From positions 424,719-488,718 of the forward strand of contig NZ_JAJGWT010000001.1 in the NCBI RefSeq assembly GCF_021390715.1: a stretch of 64,000 nt of DNA. Reading direction: 5' to 3'. Within the stretch, counting starts at the first letter, position 1. Each line of letters begins with the position of its first letter. The notes below the pieces were generated by a model. It saw nothing but the letters and a program-made list of their open reading frames with translations. It did no database searches and was not told the DNA's origin. This document shows positions 61,028 to 64,000 of this stretch, piece after piece. This stretch comes from Tenacibaculum piscium (GTDB taxonomy: Bacteria > Bacteroidota > Bacteroidia > Flavobacteriales > Flavobacteriaceae). The position numbers and the translations under genes are program-made.

Positions 61028-61792
61028 ATGATTACCGATACACACACCCATTTATATTCCGAAGAATTTGACCAAGATAGAACCGAAATGATACAGCGTG
61101 CAAAAGATGCAGGCGTTTCTCGTTTTTTTATTCCTGCAATTGATAGTTCATCCACAGAAAGAATGTTCGATTTAGAAAAAAATTTTCCAGACGATGTTTT
61201 TTTAATGATGGGTTTGCATCCTACTTATGTCAAAGAAAACTATAAAGAAGAACTAGCACATGTAAAAAAATGGATTGACAAACGTCCTTTTTATGCAATC
61301 GGTGAAATTGGAATTGATTTATATTGGGATAAAACCTTTGTAACACAACAACAAGAAGCTTTTAGAACTCAAATTCAATGGGCAAAAGAAAAAAAATTAC
61401 CGATTGTTATTCATTGTCGTGATGCTTTTGATGAAGTTTTTGAAGTATTAGAAGCTGAAAAAAGCGATGATTTATTCGGGATTTTTCATTGTTTCACAGG
61501 AACTTTAGAACAAGCAAAACTAGCTATCTCGTATAATATGAAATTAGGAATTGGCGGCGTAGCAACTTTTAAAAAGGGTAAAATTGATGAATTTTTAAAC
61601 GAAATTGATATAAAAGACATCGTTTTAGAAACCGATTCTCCCTATTTAGCGCCAACGCCTTACCGAGGAAAACGCAACGAAAGCGCTTATTTAACCAATG
61701 TTGTTGATAAATTAGTTGATATTTACGGGTTAACTTTTGATGAAATTTCAGAAATTACAACTCAAAATTCTAAAGATATTTTTAGTGTCTAA
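61028..61792 (+). CDS. tatD: TatD-family metal-dependent hydrolase
   Basis: 254 residues, TIM-barrel. DTHTHLYSEEFDQDR (metal ligands His), GLHPTYVKEN, AIGEIGIDLYWD, IHCRDAFDE, FHCFTGTLEQA and ETDSPYLAPTPYRGKRNE are all present, giving the full two-metal site. TatD proteins are DNases or D-aminoacyl-tRNA deacylase-like enzymes. Its end overlaps the alkylguanine transferase by 8 bp. Confidence 0.95.
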   Translation: MITDTHTHLYSEEFDQDRTEMIQRAKDAGVSRFFIPAIDSSSTERMFDLEKNFPDDVFLMMGLHPTYVKENYKEELAHVKKWIDKRPFYAIGEIGIDLYWDKTFVTQQQEAFRTQIQWAKEKKLPIVIHCRDAFDEVFEVLEAEKSDDLFGIFHCFTGTLEQAKLAISYNMKLGIGGVATFKKGKIDEFLNEIDIKDIVLETDSPYLAPTPYRGKRNESAYLTNVVDKLVDIYGLTFDEISEITTQNSKDIFSV

Positions 61793-62267
61793 TTTACAAA
61801 CCACCTATTACAAAACTCCCATAGGAACTGCAAAAATTATTGGCGACCAAAACGGAATTCAATCGGTTTCAGTTGTAGATGAACAAATTAATTCTTCAAC
61901 TGAAATTCCGATTTGTTTACAAAATTGTGTTACTCAATTATCCGAATATTTTGCAGGAACACGAACAACTTTCGATTTAAAATTAAATCCGCAAGGAACA
62001 GATTTTCAACAAAAAGTTTGGGCAGAATTATTAAATATTCCATTCGGAAAAAGCACGACTTATTTACAGCAATCAAAGCAATTAGGAAACATAAAAGCAA
62101 TACGAGCAGTTGCATCGGCAAACGGAAAAAACCCCATTTCGATTATAATTCCTTGTCATCGAGTTATCGGTTCAGACGGTTCATTAACAGGCTATGCTGG
62201 CGGTTTATGGCGTAAAAAATGGCTTCTAGAACACGAAAGTGATTGTAAACAGCAAAGCTTATTTTAA
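61785..62267 (+). CDS. Methylated-DNA-protein-cysteine methyltransferase
   Basis: 160 residues from a GTG start at 61785 that overlaps the tatD stop by 8 bp; the open frame also extends 16 codons into tatD (ATG 61737) but VSNLQTTYYKTPIG is the natural beginning. The active-site loop is IIIPCHRVIGSDGSLTGYAGG, with the alkyl-accepting Cys in PCHR. It repairs O6-methylguanine in a suicide reaction. Length fits Ogt-type proteins without an Ada domain. Confidence 0.92.
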   Translation: MSNLQTTYYKTPIGTAKIIGDQNGIQSVSVVDEQINSSTEIPICLQNCVTQLSEYFAGTRTTFDLKLNPQGTDFQQKVWAELLNIPFGKSTTYLQQSKQLGNIKAIRAVASANGKNPISIIIPCHRVIGSDGSLTGYAGGLWRKKWLLEHESDCKQQSLF

Positions 62268-62272
62268 TATTT

Positions 62273-62357
62273 GAAGCTATTTTCCCGCTTTCAGCACTCG
62301 CTCTTTTTTGAAGAAAAATCAAAAAAGGAGCTCAAACAATTGCTTCAATCGGGGCTA
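62273..62357 (-). repeat. Nested-hairpin intergenic element AGCCCCGAT..., copy 2
   Basis: Reverse complement of the element at 38318-38402. The inner stem has T6/A6 arms instead of T7/A7, so both arms lost one pair. Ends GAAGCTATTTCCCGC and GCTTCAATCGGGGCT on the plus strand. Confidence 0.82.
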
Positions 62358-62385
62358 GGAAATAGTTGCTTCAAAGCAAATAAAA

Positions 62386-62410
62386 GTCATGCTGAATTTA
62401 TTTCAGCATC
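62386..62410. repeat. GTCATGCTGAA...TTCAGCATC intergenic hairpin
   Basis: ATGCTGAA pairs with TTCAGCAT around a 4-5 nt centre. Related but degenerate sequence (GAAACTGAAATAAATTC) occurs in both MITE-like elements near 38125 and 52503. The remaining 62411-62493 has no gene; it ends in TTAGCGAAAATCCGTGAAAT, a phrase I recall as common between flavobacterial genes. Confidence 0.7.
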
Positions 62411-62493
62411 GCATCAACAGGAGAAATACGGCAAATAAAGATGCGAACCTCAAAAAAATTAGCGAAAATCCGTGAAATTCGCGTCTCAACCCA

Positions 62494-62946
62494 CTAATTC
62501 AAATTTCGTTTTTCAGCAAAAAATTTCTTCAATAAAAAACCACATTCCTCCTCTAAAACCCCCGATATAACTTTAGTTTTAGGATGTAACTTGGTTTGTA
62601 AAACAGAAAAACCTAATTTTGGCTCACTAGCTCCGTACACAATCTTACCAATTTGTGCCCAATAACTTGCGCCTGCACACATCTGACAAGGCTCTAAAGT
62701 AACATACAAAATACATTCTTTTAAATATTTTCCGCCTAAAAAATCAGACGCAGCCGTAAAAGCCTGCATTTCTGCATGCGCTGTTACATCAGTTAGCATT
62801 TCAGTTAAATTATGCGCGCGGGCAATTATTTTATCTTTAAAAACAATAACAGCACCCACAGGAACTTCGCCTTTATCGAAAGCTGTTTGAGCTTCTTGTA
62901 AAGCTTGTTTCATAAAATAAGTATCATCAAAAGGATTTATTTTCAT
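62494..62946 (-). CDS. tadA: tRNA adenosine(34)-type nucleoside deaminase
   Basis: 150 residues. Zinc site HAEMQAF (catalytic Glu) and PCQMCAGA, with VPVGAVIV upstream, are the cytidine/adenosine deaminase signature of TadA. TadA converts A34 to inosine in tRNA-Arg. Guanine deaminase relatives exist, so the substrate is inferred. Confidence 0.9.
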   Translation of the reverse strand: MKINPFDDTYFMKQALQEAQTAFDKGEVPVGAVIVFKDKIIARAHNLTEMLTDVTAHAEMQAFTAASDFLGGKYLKECILYVTLEPCQMCAGASYWAQIGKIVYGASEPKLGFSVLQTKLHPKTKVISGVLEEECGFLLKKFFAEKRNLN

Positions 62947-62966
62947 GGTATTCGTAGCGTTTTTAA

Positions 62967-62974
62967 CAAAAGTA
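62967..62974 (-). promoter_or_regulatory. Putative -7 element for tadA (TACTTTTG)
   Basis: Minus-strand TACTTTTG 21 bp upstream of the tadA ATG. Confidence 0.5.
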
Positions 62975-63009
62975 CCTCAAATTAGTTATTTTTACCAAAA
63001 ATTACGATT

Positions 63010-63801
63010 TTGATTTCTATAAACACTACTCCAAATAAAAAAGTCTATTTTGCTTCCGATCAGCATTTGGGTGCGCCAACTCCTGAAAATAGTTTTCCTA
63101 GAGAACAAAAATTTTTACGTTGGTTAAATGAAGTAAAACAAGATGCGGAAGCAATTTTTTTATTAGGCGATTTATTTGATTTTTGGTTCGAATATAAAAC
63201 CGTTATTCCTAAAGGATTTGTGCGTATTTTAGGGAAACTTGCCGAAATTAAAGACAGCGGAATTCCTATTTATTTTTTTGTAGGAAATCATGATTTATGG
63301 ATGGTCGATTATTTTGAAAAAGAATTAAATATTCCTGTATATCATAAACCGCAAGTGTTTAACATCAACCAAAAAACAGTTTTTATTGGGCATGGCGATG
63401 GTTTAGGACCGCACGACAAAGGCTATAAACGAATGAAAAAAGTATTTACTTTTCCAATGTTTAAATTTATGTTTAAATGGTTACATCCTGATATTGGCGT
63501 TCGTATTGGGCAATATATGTCGGTTAAAAATAAAATGATTTCTGGTGATGATGATGCCAAATTTTTAGGCAACGACAAAGAATGGCTAGTGCAATATTGT
63601 AAACGTAAACTTGAAACAAAACATTACGATTATTTTGTTTTCGGACACCGTCATCTTCCGTTAGAAATTGATGTATCTAAAAAAGTATCCGAAGAAACAT
63701 CCGAAGAAAAAAGTATGTATATAAATACAGGCGATTGGGTTAAATATTTTACTTACGCTGTTTTTGAACATGAAAAATTATCGTTAAAAGAATATAAATA
63801 A
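63010..63801 (+). CDS. lpxH: UDP-2,3-diacylglucosamine diphosphatase (LpxH-like)
   Basis: 263 residues. Metallophosphoesterase motifs SDQHLGAP, LLGDLFDFWFEY, GNHDLWM, GHGDGLGP and FGHRH are complete. The enzyme cleaves UDP-diacylglucosamine to lipid X in lipid A synthesis. The start is a TTG at 63010; no ATG precedes the first motif, and the residues ISINTTPNKKVYFASD fit the usual short N-terminus. The divergent tadA gene begins 63 bp upstream. Confidence 0.9.
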   Translation: MISINTTPNKKVYFASDQHLGAPTPENSFPREQKFLRWLNEVKQDAEAIFLLGDLFDFWFEYKTVIPKGFVRILGKLAEIKDSGIPIYFFVGNHDLWMVDYFEKELNIPVYHKPQVFNINQKTVFIGHGDGLGPHDKGYKRMKKVFTFPMFKFMFKWLHPDIGVRIGQYMSVKNKMISGDDDAKFLGNDKEWLVQYCKRKLETKHYDYFVFGHRHLPLEIDVSKKVSEETSEEKSMYINTGDWVKYFTYAVFEHEKLSLKEYK

Positions 63802-63818
63802 GACTATCGTAAAAAGCA

Positions 63819-63847
63819 AAAAAGCACCTTTTTTAAAGGTGCTTTTT
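63819..63847. terminator. Bidirectional terminator after lpxH
   Basis: AAAAAGCACCTTT pairs with AAAGGTGCTTTTT around a 3-nt centre, between lpxH and the receptor gene that ends on the other strand. Confidence 0.88.
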
Positions 63848-63879
63848 ACATATATATAAAATCTTAATTTAAATAAGTT

Positions 63880-64000
63880 CTAAAACTTGAAAGTTACGCC
63901 TGCTTTAAAAATTGTTCCGCTAAATCCAAACTGATTTACTTCCCAAGGATATTTAAAACGACCGCCTAAATTTGTTACCACATCGCCTTTTGTGTCAATA
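63880..64000 (-). CDS. Outer-membrane receptor, C-terminal end only
   Basis: The minus-strand frame is open from the window edge to a TAG at 63880-63882. The 40 residues include VVTNLGGRFKYPWEVNQFG and end GVTFKF, the same aromatic-ended last strand as the receptor at 1552-3927. A TonB-dependent receptor is the probable identity; another outer-membrane barrel is possible. Confidence 0.7.
   Translation of the reverse strand, partial: IDTKGDVVTNLGGRFKYPWEVNQFGFSGTIFKAGVTFKF

Noticed and set aside
60986..61051. 22-codon upstream extension of the aspartic protease
   Set aside because: It overlaps tatD and the cysteine/His-rich leader has no family counterpart; ATG at 60985 is preferred.
61737..61784. 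16-codon upstream extension of the alkylguanine transferase into tatD
   Set aside because: It repeats tatD coding sequence in another frame; GTG at 61785 starts the recognised domain.
1..64000. CRISPR arrays, tRNA or rRNA genes, prophage or complete insertion sequence
   Set aside because: No regularly spaced repeats, cloverleaf, rRNA core sequence, transposase or phage structural genes were found when reading both strands.

Overview
The window is AT-rich chromosomal DNA from a member of the Flavobacteriaceae, probably a marine relative of Tenacibaculum or Polaribacter (inference from gene content, not from a search). The evidence is a complete Na+-translocating NADH:quinone reductase operon, alternative complex III fused in order to a caa3-type oxidase, a type IX secretion plug protein (DUF5103), several TonB-dependent receptors with carboxypeptidase-regulatory-like N-terminal domains, and promoters with the Bacteroidetes -7 element TAnnTTTG. 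No rRNA, tRNA, CRISPR array, prophage or intact insertion sequence was seen.

Layout. 1-4.0 kb: pnuC-type transporter (3' part), NadR-like kinase and arfB, then a TPP riboswitch in front of a TonB-dependent receptor; together these look like a vitamin (probably thiamine) uptake locus. 4.0-9.0 kb, minus strand: ruvB, a SulP transporter, a CstB-like persulfide dioxygenase/rhodanese, a rhodanese lipoprotein and a heavy-metal-associated domain protein, a likely sulfide/persulfide detoxification operon headed by ruvB. 9.2-20.6 kb, minus strand: actABCDEF followed by ctaC and ctaD, the aerobic respiratory chain from quinol to oxygen. 20.8-27.8 kb: SPOR protein, CNNM/CBS protein, DUF3078, DUF2480, MIP18-family and SufE proteins, a PfkB kinase and an amidophosphoribosyltransferase. 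27.9-36.1 kb, minus strand: two tonB-like/TonB-dependent-receptor pairs plus a third tonB-like gene, clearly paralogous. 36.4-40.2 kb: hflX, an 860-bp intergenic region packed with repeats, a small unknown protein and a DEAD-box helicase. 40.4-46.5 kb: nqrABCDEF. 46.7-50.9 kb: T9SS plug protein, apaG, a Roadblock/LC7-like protein and proline-catabolic pruA. 50.9-53.2 kb is a zone of decay: a glutaminase with a one-base frameshift and a DUF2075-type ATPase remnant interrupted by a MITE-like element. 53.3-64 kb: DEAD-box helicase, GlcG-like protein, an arsR/DUF6428 pair without the rest of an ars operon, rsmG, fatty-acid desaturase, aminotransferase, membrane protein, retropepsin-like protease, tatD, an O6-methylguanine methyltransferase, tadA, lpxH and the end of another outer-membrane receptor.

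The genes supply a Na+- and H+-linked respiratory chain (Nqr to quinol, ACIII to the caa3 oxidase) in a cell that takes up nutrients by TonB-dependent transport. The least explained items are (i) three exported TonB_C-domain proteins that share four cysteines and lack an obvious membrane anchor beyond a signal peptide, (ii) an inverted-repeat mobile-element family with termini GAGCCTGTTTAAATTT, one copy sitting inside a dead ATPase gene, and (iii) a nested-hairpin intergenic element (AGCCCCGAT...GCGGGAAATAGCT) present twice in opposite orientation, with both arms of its stem shortened by one base in the second copy. All family assignments come from reading motifs; nothing was confirmed by a database search.
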